Source of the DNA: Galaxea fascicularis | Taxonomy: Eukaryota; Cnidaria; Anthozoa; Scleractinia; Euphylliidae | DNA length: 64,000 nucleotides | Direction: 5' to 3' | Assembly (NCBI GenBank): GCA_948470475.1 | Contig: OX419338.1 | Span: 16,860,030-16,924,029 of the forward strand | Shown here: piece after piece, positions 1 to 12,667 of the stretch | Position numbering within the stretch: position 1 is the stretch's first letter | Layout of the letters: every line of letters starts with the position of its first letter | Position numbers and translations under genes: made by a program | Notes under the pieces: generated by a model | Databases searched by the model: none | Seen by the model: the letters and a program-made list of their open reading frames with translations, nothing else | Told to the model about the DNA's origin: nothing

Positions 1-3000
1 TGAGCGTCTCGTTGCGAAATTCCGCTCACTTCTCCAGAAAGCGACACCAGAAAGACCACTAGGTAGGTTTAATTTACTATAATAAAATGAAAGTCAAGAC
101 TGAGTCACTGGAAATAAATAATAATACCGGGTTAGGACATTTGTCGTCGCTGTGAATCGCTGGATAAACCTTTGTGTTGCTGGGCAGGTAAAACCTTGGT
201 TTTGCTGAACCGAGTTTTGTTGCTAGACTGCTGTAGTTAGCAGTCATTTATTCCCACTGTCCAGCTGTAGACCAGCGTATATTAGATAACTAATTCATTA
301 ACATAATATTCAATTTAATGTATAGAGCGTAATGAACGAGAAATCGAACTAGGAGGCGGCCCAGTCATGCATACTTGTGTCGACTCGTTGCTGTGTATTT
401 GAGAATGGTACATGCGCTAGCTTATCGTCATCTGAGTAAAAATAATAGTTTGAAAGTAAATGGGGATTTTGCCTCCATTTGCCAACACATTCGTCGCCGA
501 CCTCTTCTATCAAACCAGCAAACTTCCAGTCACTTTTTTGTTTTTTCAGTGTTGTTCTTGGACTCTTTGGATCAACTTTCTGACCAAGATGATGGACGTG
601 CTCTTCGATGGCTACCGACTAGTCTGCCAAAGAATGTTCACATTGTGGTTAGCACATTGCCTACCACAGGAGGATGTCTTGCTGTACTGAAAACCAAACT
701 AAAACCAGAGATAAACGCTCACATGTATCTTGAGGCATGTCACATTTACGCAAGCTTTTTTGCGAAGCCTCAATGTATTCGTTAGAAAAGGCATAGTGAT
801 GTCTTCGAAATCCCGTGAAACAATTAGCTAAAGGACTTTTGTTTCTGACAGCAGTGATTGATTTTATTTGTTGGAGAGAGTGACTCACAGTGACTCAAAG
901 GTATTCCCAATTAAACAGAGTCTTTCTTTTTGGTCCAAAGGTGTCTTCTCTTGAGTCGAACGATGCGGAAAGTATTCTAGACATGAGGCTGCAAAAGGAG
1001 GGAAGGTATGCATTACACTACATGACATTACATTATTACGCTGAGTTAAATTACGTTATGTTACGTTACGTTATGTTACGTTATGTTACGTTGCATTGCA
1101 CTAGACCCTATTTTACAATACTGTTCCTGCCACGTCGCACCTTACTACACCACACTACAGTCATACAACATGATACCAGACTAAACTCGACATACCGTGA
1201 TGTACCGTAACGTACCACTACCATACCATACCCTGCTGTGCCATGCTATGCCATGCTGTATCTTACCATACAGGGCCGTACGGTACCGTGCCGTACCGAA
1301 CCATACCATATCAATCATATAATGCCAGGCTCCAATACTTTTTTTGGCTTTCAATTCAAATCACCATATTCTTCTCGGACATTTCTTTACACAGGAAACT
1401 AACGTTAGAGCAAAGAAGACAAGTGTTGGAAGCCTGTGTCAAGCCTACTGCTTTGTACATGAAGCTTACATGTGACACCGCTCTTCGATGGAAGTCATTT
1501 ACCACAGACACGGACAAAGAACTTAAGCCCACAGCTACGGAGTTGATTATACAGCTCTTTGAACGGTACTAATCACTGCTTCATAGGCAAAAATCTTATA
1601 ACATGCTTCTAATCTACCCTTGGTGGTCATTTAGGGTGTGGTTTTTTTGGGCTCTTCCGGAATGAGAATGATTAGAATGATGGGAGTTTCACAACATAAC
1701 AAAAACGATTATTCTGAAAGCGGAATGAGAACTCGCCCATCAAGACCTGTTGTTGTTGTCCACACACTTACGGAAGCTTGATAACAACGACTTCCACCTG
1801 TGTTTGCAGTGTACCGGATGACGAAAATACACTTCTTGGTGCATCTAGGGTGAAATGTCAGGCTCCCACATAGCTATAGATTCTCGTTTGTACGAAAAAT
1901 CAAGAAAGTAGTCTTCGTGTTTCTTATACAAACCGATAAGCCGCACAAAATGTTCTTTCTTCTGATGTCCAATTATAGTTGATTTTCTTCTCAAGCTCGG
2001 AAGCAAAAGTTAATATTGTCGCCGTCGTCGCCGACACGCTGGTGTTTTGGTCGGACATCTTTTATTTGTTGCTGACGTGATTCACGTGTCACGACTTGGT
2101 CATCTGTTAGTTGTACACCACGCACAGGAATGACCAGAATGGATTGTAACGATTCCGGAATTAGAGTACGCAAAAAGGTGAAACTCAAAGCGGGAGGTTA
2201 AATGATGTTCTTTGAAGTCCATTACCGTCTTAGTGAACACCCGTCTGAACGATTTAATTTCCGCAGCAGGCGGAGTGCTAAACTGAAAGCAATCGCACTG
2301 TCACTTAGATTTCACTAGTTGCAGGGTTTTCATTTGAGGCCGGAGGCCGGACGTTTCGTCCGGTCGTTTGCCATTCCACGTCCGGTACTTGAGATCAATA
2401 TCGGCGATTTTTTTTACTACTGTAAACATTCACGTCCGGTACTTTCAGAAGTATGTCCGCTACTTTACAAAACAGTTGAAAACCCTGTAGTTGGTGATAT
2501 TGATTATTCATAAGTTGTGATTGCTTCTTTCTCTCACAGTTTAATCAGGAAGCACGGGACACAGTTTGTTCGTCGAGCCCTGGGTTACATTACAGCTTCC
2601 AAAACGGGGCTCACAAAATCCGAACTAGAAGACGTCTTGTCATGCGACGACGTTGTGCTTGCGGACGAGGTGTTCAAGTATCACGTGCCTCCAATCAGAC
2701 GCTTACCTCCACTTCTATGGACGCGACTCAGGAACGACTTAGGCAAGCATTTATTTCCACTTCCTAATATGCACCTACAGGCAGAGCAGCCACGAAACTG
2801 TTTCCTCCAGCATTCAACTGGCATCAGTCTTGAGGTCACTCGCTGAGAAAAAGATCCTATTCACTCATCAGAACTTATTCCCGCTACAGCGCGCTCATTC
2901 ATTAGCTAGTTCATGGCCACATGATATCTAACAATGAAACTGTTTACCACCAAATGCCATGAGCGGGAAACATTGCGAAAACTACGAGAAACGGGAAACA

Positions 3001-6000
3001 GTCCACTGTTGCCCACGAGATGTTAACCCACTGCTCCACGTGATCAGAGCGTGCCGACTGCGCAGTTGAAGGTGGCCTGATATTGTCGCCGGAATCTCTG
3101 CGCGTTTTTCAAATTTTGCTTTTGTTTTTATTTTCCACTGGTTTGATCCATTTGTTTTGCTATGTAACAAATCGCTTAATGACTGGTCCCTTAGGGAACA
3201 GGGAATTTTGTTTCTATCGAAATTCAATGTTTCCCGAGACGAAACATTGAGATTCCCGGAAAATAAAATTCACTGTTCCCCTCGGGCCAGTCATTGGCCG
3301 TTTTCACACTAGAGACGAACAAATCGTCTGACAATTTGTTCATCTGATCTGAATTTAGGTAGTCCCGTTTTCACACTAAGACGATTGTACTTGTCCGTCT
3401 GAGACGATTTGTCCGTCCAGACGATTTGTTCGTCTCTCGTGTGAAAACGGCCATTAAGTGTTAATTGTTTCCTTGCAGGTGGATACCTAGTCAACGTAGC
3501 CGCAGACGGTCACGTGGTATACAAATGGTATCACAGACTGTTTCTGGAAGCAGCCCGGAACTATTTTTTGAGTGACAAACCCTTCACAGACTCTCTGCAC
3601 ACGGACCTAGCAAACTACTTTAATGGAAGGTGAACCGTGTAGAGATACTGTATGTGAAACTATACCTACAAGTAGATGACGCGGGTACCGCACAACGCTT
3701 GAAACTGCACCGTAGAGTTAAAGGACAGACCATTGGAAACGTGATGAGTGGGTTGGGGAGTGGGGTGGGGAAAAAGCCAAACAAATTCATGCAAGTTAAA
3801 AGGACATGAAAAAACTTCGTGTAAAGAAGAAGACAACGAAAACAAAAGTCAGGCATCTTCGAAAATCCGGCACAAGCATGGGCGAAAACAAAATTATGCA
3901 AACTGAAAATCCCCTTCCCCCATCATTTTTCTAACAGTTTGTCCATAAAGCCGACGACACACTCTGCGATTTTTTACCGGCGAATCGCAAAATCGCCTAT
4001 CGGCGAAAATCGCTTAGTGTACCCGGTGCAGTGATTAGGATTTTCGCTGGTCGCCGCGATCGGCGTATAACATCGCCGGTATCTGGCATGTCAGTCGCCT
4101 TGTGTGCCCGTTCCCGCGATTTTGTACGCTCATCGCTGCGAATCGCCAGATGAGTCAACTAATCAGGTTGGCGTGACTTTTCAAAATGGCGGACAGCAAA
4201 GATGCTTGGAGCCTGGGAACAAAATTGGAGTGGCAAATCGCCGCGATAGGCGTAGAATATCGCCAAATCAGTGCCCGGATCAATCAACGGCGAAATTAGC
4301 TCACGATTTTCGCTGGCTATCAAAATCGCTTAGTGTGTCGCCGGCTTTAAGTAATGCTTACACAATAAGTAGGTTGTATCAAGTTTTAGAAATGAGGCGT
4401 ATCCGAGTGTTTTAGAACTTGATACCGCACGAACTGCGAATTATGTAAACAGTTAAAAATCGTTACTGTATATCTACCCATTCTTACACTAATGCGGGTT
4501 CTTTTGGCCAGCAAATCCCAGTGGACAGACTGCAAATTGTAGTAGTTGCTAAAAGATATATCTACGTTCCGTAAATATTCATCAGTAGGATGCCTAAACT
4601 CTGTACAAAAATGTGTGTCCTAAAATCTGATGTAAAATTCAGGCGAGTATACTGACACTCATTAAACATTAATTTATTTTTGTGTTTCCTTCATGAACTA
4701 TTAACGTACTTTTAAAACGTGTAAAAGGTTTCCAGCACTTTAAAACAGCAAAAATAAACTTAAGATATCACTTTTCTTACTGGTTTGTGTAATTTTCCTG
4801 ACGTGTTCGATCGGCTCACTTTCTTGTTGAGTGAACGAGAGGGAGGCTTTCAATACTTACTAACTAAAATAAATATCAAAGCGACGCATAAATGGCTTAA
4901 CAAGTTAGTTGTAGCAAAAGCTGACAAGGATAAGATACAAAATGACACAGTTAGAGCCCATCTGGCTAAGCTACAATAATAACAACTAGCAAAGACATAA
5001 AAATATGTTACAGCACGTTGAAATCTGGAAACGTTCTGTTCCTCTTAAACCCCGAAAACAGATATGAAAAATAGCGGATACTCAGACAAATTATCAAACG
5101 ATGGAAGGACTTTGGTGTCATTACTCTTATCAGATTTACTGCTACTGCTTTGGGCTGTATTACTGATATATGATTTTACTTTTAAGATGGGCTCGGGAAG
5201 CAAAGCCATACACAGACAAAAATGGGAACATAAGAAGTGCCCACCGAATGGTCGCCGACCAACCGCTGATCTTAAGTACAAATGTGACGCAAAAACTGAA
5301 TCTGGACGATCTGGAAGATGGACAGGTTAAAGCGAGATACAATCTACGCAAGTTACGCGAGCTCCCTTACCATTTAATTCGGTCGGAGATGTGGAACGAG
5401 TTTGTTGAGGTTTGACACATTTTTTTTCTGAGTATTCATATTTTTACTATTTTGTTTTGTAAATTTTCCCCTTTCTCAGTTGTCTCTTGCTTCAGCGTGT
5501 AAGGTAACTGATTAACATCATTACAGCAGTTTCTAACAAAGTGAGAACATCTCTTAACGTTGTCATTGTTCGAGCCAAATTACGATGAATATCGCCGTTT
5601 TTGCAGAATTCTGTCCAAATTGCATCTGGTTTTTCTTTGCAAAGTAATTTATCAGCTACGTACCAGTCCGGCACATCCTTCGGACATTGATGGATTTGTT
5701 CACAGCTTGGTTGAGCATCTGAATCGCGTGTCACAAGCCACTAAATGGCAAGTCACGTTTTCGCTAAAAGGAAGATGCTGAAAACAGCTTGTTTTCTATC
5801 ATGATCTACGTATTCATAACATGTTTTTAGGCCGGTCGGTAAGTACATGAATATGTAGGAAAATAAAAACGGTATACGTTTACCAAGGGAGTGAAAAAGT
5901 ATTACGTGCGCTAGCAAAGTCCAATTCTAAAAACTTTATTTTCGAGTAAAAGCATAATTTCTTTTATGACACTAAGAACAATAGAAGGCCAAACATAATG

Positions 6001-9000
6001 CTTGCTGGCATAGAGGCGTCGAATTTTGCAGAATCTTTAATGGCCAGAAGAGGTCGGGTCGCTAGAAGATATAGAATGAAAAAATGGTGACATAAATGAG
6101 GAGAATTATTTAAGTTAATTTAGGTTGAGAGAAGCTTTAAAGCACTTGACAGAGAACGGCTGACAGAAACAATTCCGAATACCATGAGAGTACTTTTGAG
6201 AGCGCACTAATTTTTGATAGAGGACGCGGTGAAGAAACAATTCACTCAAGCCCAGAATACCATGAGAGTTTTAAGGGCGCACGAAAGTCTCTTCTTGAAG
6301 GGAGCGGGACAGTTTATAGCCACTGTAATTTTTCTTGTAGCCAGTTCCAGCATGATACTGACAGAAACGCTGAACGTACCAATCTTCTGAACGCTTTACG
6401 ATAATTCCGTTGTCTGTAGAAATATATATATATATGGGTTCAGAGCAGAGTTTGCGAGGCCGAACAGCCCAGTCCAAAAATGTAACCTTGAGTAATAGTC
6501 TGGAAATATAGCGACAATTGTTAGAATGGGAACCCAGGAAAGCGAAAAAAGGACCACAACTAAGGCAATTGTCTTGGCGACTTGGTTGTCGCGTTCTCGC
6601 AAGTCGGCCGATATTTGACTTTGCCCTGGAGTTGCGTGTAGGCTTCGTATTTTAGAAGATTTAACTCTAACATTCATGAACGTGATGAAACCGGTCATGA
6701 CAATGACAACGAAGCAAGTGATAACCCCGGCGTTTTTGAGACGCACGAGAAACAGCTTTTGTTCTGCATTGGAAAAGACCTCCAGAATAGGAATGACTGG
6801 GGACACGAGCCAGATCAATAGTAAAAGCTTTCTCAGATGCCAGTAAGTCATTTTCAGTTTGTGTCTCAATGGGCTAACTATCGCCCAGCAACGGTCCACA
6901 CTCAACGCAGCCAACATTAGAAGTGAAGCAGATGTGGAATGGCGCCCAACAACTATCAAGACAAGGCTTGAGGCGTCCAATGAACACTGTGGTAAAACGC
7001 CTTTCGCAAGATTCGAGATCAACATTGGCACTGCAATGGCAGTGACCAGTAGGTCGGCTATCGCTAGGTTTGCGATTAGCACACCGCAGACCGTTTTTAA
7101 GTTCGGTGTTTGTCGTATGACAAAAACTACCACCATGTTACCGAATGATCCGCCAACAGCAATTATACTATAAAGAACTATGGCAAGGATGGTGTCCTTC
7201 GTTTTCAGTGAAAAATTCTGGCAATATCTAAAGATGCATGTGTTGTGGGAAGAGTTTAACTCAAGGCGCCCCGTGTTGCACATCCTTGTCGTCAAATTCA
7301 TTTTCCAAATTGATGTTACTCGCACGTTAGAACACGTATGTTTCCTTCTAAGACGAAGCGGCTAAACTGTGGAAAGAAAAGTAAATTTTCCTTTTAAGCA
7401 TCCGAAACAGCGCTATTATTGGAGTTTTTCCTAAAGGATCGACTTTAGTCAGTACACTTCTTACTTGCGTAAAGTAACGTTCTTAATTCAAACGTCAAAG
7501 GGAAACTGACTCTCTTATCCGGTTTACTGTGAAAAAACAGATCACTTTCTCAGTATCAAATGATCCAAATGCACTGCGGTTTTTTTGTTTGTTTCCGACG
7601 ATTTGTAATCATGTTATCAAAAAACAATAATAGCAACTTATGTTGTTCTTGTGGCGATTAACTTTAAGAGCAGCTGTGCCGAGCAGCAGGAACTTTCGTC
7701 GCACAAGAATTGCCGTTAAATCGCCTTTAAACGCTAATCGTAAAGGCTGAAAGTGGAGTGAAACACTCATCGGGTTATCTATATAGATTTCCGCACGGAT
7801 TACTGCCGGAAGCATATTTCAGAAGACCGTTATCTTCGAGTTATGAGGCTTCACTCCCAGGGACCGTTTTTGTTGCTACTTAAGATTTTCATTAAAACAT
7901 GTTTCCTGGCTTGTGCTTTTTATTCCTTTTCATCGCGGCGATCATAAGTTGTAGTTTAGGAAAGGAAATTGCATTCAAACACATCAAGTAAGATTTTTTT
8001 CGTCCATGGTCCAATGGCATCGGCTCTAAAACATCAGGAACTTACTGGATAAACTGAACCACAGGTTCCAATCGATGTTTTTAATTACACGACTCTAACT
8101 TTGTTACTTTAATCATGTCTAGATGCTCTTTCGAGCAGCGCCAGCAATTTTCGTTAAATAACTTGCCAGCCAAGATTAAAAGGTTACTTTATAAAATTTT
8201 ATTATGAGGATCGGAAAGTTACTTCTTCACAGCACGTGTTGGATCAGTATGCCGATAACTGATGTCAGGGATATTTCTTGTACCTTCAATTTCTTGCAGA
8301 TTGTTTGTCAAATTCCATTTCTCGAGGCCAAGTGCAAAGCTGATCAAGTATTCAGTCTAACTTTGGATCTTTCTGAGGTGATGTTTAAGTCTGAATTATC
8401 ACGCTTAACGTAAATAAGAGTATTAGCCCTGCTTTTTCTTGTTTTGAAAAAATGAAAAATGCTTAATTGTACGCTAAATCACGCAAGTTGACGAAAATCA
8501 CCAAACATCGACTTATGAATTTCCACTCAAATTTATCGCTTCAATTAATCACTGACAACATTCTCTGTGGTGACATTTGTTCTTGATTTAGACCAGTCTG
8601 TTCGGTACGTTTTTCCAAGAAAAATAACTGTAGTTTAGTAGAGGTCTCTTTTCTTTTCTCTTTCTCTTCCGCAAATGAAAGTTGACCAGCAAAGCGGCAA
8701 AACGACGGAGATAGAAGGTTAAGGAAAACCTCTGGGACCATTGTAAGCTACTTATCTTTCTCGTAATTGCGGTTCTCAAATTATTCCAGGCTTCCCTGAA
8801 GTGCAGCAAAGACAAAGCAGCCATCATCGAGGATGTGTACAGTTGTATTCGCGCCAATGCCCAGCAGCTCAGCCAGTTTCCCGAGTTAGTACCACAGCTA
8901 TGTCTTAACGAACCGGACATGTCATACTGTGCAACTTTAGCGAAGGTAAGTCAGTGTCTTATGGCCCTTTGCCATAGTGGATTGTTTGAGATTGATTACT

Positions 9001-12000
9001 AAGGATTAAAAATCAAAGAACGAGTTGACAGGAAATCTGTCGAGAGAGAACGAACAGCAAATGGTCACAAACTCAGATATTGATTGATGATAACCAATCA
9101 CAAACTGTTAGGGATGGGGTTTGTGTGAGAAGGTGGTCTACAATGAGGATTAGGGTTAAGACAGGGATTTATTAGAATTAGTTTTATTAGGTTGAGTGTT
9201 CCCTTTTTTTTTGTTTCTTGTTGGGTTACACCCTAATTGTTGTTTTATTTTCGCTGTACCCTGTAGGTTTGCTATATACTTCTTTACCACGAGTTATTTT
9301 AAAACATTTTTTGTAAAGCGCTATTGGACATCGCTGGAAATGGCGCTATATAAATAAAGTGTTATTGTTATTGCTATTATATCTGTCATGTTGACCGTCT
9401 TCTTCTACGCAACTATTCAGCAATTCAGTAAGTTAAGGGAAGATGTTACTGATGTGCTTTCTCTTCCTCTTTGCCGAATAAAGGAATATTTACAGACTTC
9501 CAACAATTTAGGAGGTATGAATTTCTTTCCGTTTTGGTAATCATGATTGGAAAGAAGCCGGTAAAATGAGACGGTGCATTTTGAGCATGGCAAATAAGTG
9601 AAAGATGCAAAGTCAGTATTTTCCGTATGAATCGCGAAACGTAGAGTGCGATATTGGTTTTTCAAGTGAAATTTAACGTGGAATTCAAAAGTCAAATGAA
9701 ATTTTTTTCTTGAATCCCGTACCTTCTTGTTCCTAAAAGGAGAACCAAACTTTGTTTGGCCTTTTTTTTTCGTTAGCGATAGACTTCCGCCGATTTCTCC
9801 TGCTCATCAGTGTAATCGGTTTCTTCTCGGCTTCTTTCTCACCTTCCTCTCGAGAAAGTCGTATTTTAAATTAAAACAAGGAAAATCTTCTATTTTCTAT
9901 TTTGTGCAGGGATGAAGGACAATGCCCATTACAACGCAGACACAATCGGAAACAATTGGGTTTGTGTCTGCGTTGCTATGTGCGCCATCGGTTTGCTTTC
10001 GTTTTCAAGTCTCAATTCCACTCTGAATACCTCGCCACGATAGCTAATCAGATGGGGAGAATTCATCTAGCTATGCGATTCACGTGTAAATCAAGACCTT
10101 AGTCACGAATGTACACAATGGGCGGCACCATTGACACCATTGGCACCAATGCACATGAGTGTACTGCACTTTCCCATCACTGGGGCTGTAGTAGAGGGCG
10201 CCTGACTGAAGCACCTTTTTTGGTTTTGTTCTGAATCTAATGCATGAGTGGTCACCTTTCAGTTGAATCTCTTTACAATGACTAATTTAGGTTATAGACT
10301 CAATTGACCAAGCAAATGTTTGTGTACCACTCACCCGCCCAAGCAGCGCCACTGTTTCCTTAGAAACTCACTTTGTTCACCTATTTGAAGGCTGTAATAA
10401 GGGGCATCTGAAATGTTCGACCGAAGCAACTTTTGTAGAAGGAGGTACCTGAAGGCTTCGAATAAAGCGCCTTTTCTAGGCCTATAATGCTAGGCCTCAA
10501 TCAAAATTTGATCGTTAGCTTAGTAGCTTCAGTATGTCTTGGGCTTGGTGCGAGGGATGTATAGTAAAGGTGAATGTGGCAGGATAACTTTACGACTCGC
10601 ACAACGTTCCTAGCTTTTTTGATAAACTGAACCTTCGATAGGTACCTAGTGCTGCTATTTTGCAATTCTTTTACGGCTATTATACCCACAGAAAGAACTG
10701 AAATTAGAAACAAAAGAAACAGTCCCATATCAAACGTAATTCTGATACTAAAATTCGAGTAGTTTCTGCAAGTGTGATCGTTGCTGTTGCTTACTGTTGT
10801 TTCTCTCTCTCTTCAAGGTCAGCATATCGCTGTTTGGCGTGATTTGACAAAGTCGAACGTTCAAAAGACAAACGTAGCTGCGTTCAAACATCCAGCAGCA
10901 GTTACAAAATGTGTGTTTTCCAAAGGATGCAAGTACCTTGCCACGTATGCTGCTGATGGAGTGCTGCGTGTCTTTATGGTGAGGGTTTAGAAAACGTTTA
11001 TGGTGCGTTTTCGCGTTTTCTTTTTTGGGACATATTCTGGATCCTCCACAATCAGAATGCGCGTAAAAATTACACAAGTCCGTCTTCCAAAGCATTAAAT
11101 ACAGTCAGGCGCTCTGAACCAAATTTGAATGGGAATAACTAAGCGGATGAATGTATTATATTTATGCTCTTACAGACAATCATGTCGGGCAGAAAATGGT
11201 CAAATCAGACACTGTTGTTTTCTTCAGGTTGCAAGCGGTTACACTGTCATGGCAAAACAGTGTGAATGTCACGTGATTTCCTTCCCGGCCACAGTTGACC
11301 AATGCTGTTGGATTGCTGTCGCGGGCTCAAACTCTATTGTCCGCTATGGCTTGGGTTCCTGGGGCAAATACGAAGGTTTGTTACTTGCACTCATTCTACT
11401 CGCTGAGTGTGGCTGTGCATGCGCGCTTTACGATGACTTGTTCTCAAATACGAGATAACAGAAAAAGTTAACTCCACCAACTGCTTTCCAATTCAACTTC
11501 TAGGCTGTAAATCGTCTTACAAAAGAGATGACGCCTCTTGAGTTTTAAAACGGAAAAAGGTCAATCTTCGTTGTTTACTTCCCTTACAGGAGCAAAGTCC
11601 ATGCACTGACAACTTAACATCTATGCTTTTAGAAATTGCCCGGGGGGGGAGGGTACTTCCTTATAAGAGGCTAATGGGGATGTGCCGCTGGATGGGGTCG
11701 CGTTTTCACGACTGGAGTGACTATAATGGGGTTACATTTTTTGTAGAGTTACTAGAATGGGGTCGCACATTTTCGGGATTTCTGGGGTAAGAAAATTCTG
11801 GCAAGCAGGGATTTAAAAGTAGGAAGATTCGCGGTTAAAAAATGGTTCGTGCTGTTGTTTTAATATTTAACAGTTGGCTCGCATTGACTTCCGTTCGTGA
11901 AATCACAACTTAAACATTAACGACTTGCACAATAATGCAGAACCCCTGGGTCCAGAACAAAGTCCAACAAATCATCCGCACTACGGTATTTATTTTCCGG

Positions 12001-12630
12001 CTATTCTGCGTTGTTATCGTCCATCGAAGTAAACACAACGTAACTTGGATCTTCTTTTGGATTAGAAAGCGTTTGTTCTCTTTCGCTCGGGACTTAATAG
12101 CTTTCAACGTGACATTTACAGGTACATTTATTCCACCTCCAATATTTTTATTGGGAGTATGAATCTTCTGATCTGTAGGTTCGAAATAATTTGTTTTTAT
12201 TCATGTAAGAAACCATTATGACGTTCCCGTTAAAGAAGAATGTTTGCATTTCAACTATTTATGACGGTACGTTTGTAAATACTAACGTTTAGCAAATGTA
12301 CCAGAATGTTTGCACTGTAGGTGAAAAGTAAAGTGTTCTACATTCAATTTAACAAACGTGTCAATTCATTTTAGGATGACCTACTTAAGGTAGAGGCATA
12401 AACAGAAAGTGACTAAGCTGGGATCGCGAAAATTACATTTTCCCAAGAGTGACTAAGATGGGGTCTATAATTGGCCACAGAATAGACTACAATGAGGTAG
12501 GGGTTCTGAGAGGCCAGCAGCACATACCCAGCAAAATTAGACCCAAGTACCCCCCCCCCCCGGAGGAATTGTAAGGATTTAGAATTGTAAGGATCCTTTG
12601 GAAACTTACCTTGAATTTGCGCGGTATAAA

Positions 12631-12667
<37 letters not shown>

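Noticed and set aside
4785..4979. Lys-rich 64-codon frame inside an NWD intron
   Set aside because: The flanking exons 3479-3629 and 5187-5409 join in phase without it, and no acceptor/donor pair bounds it.
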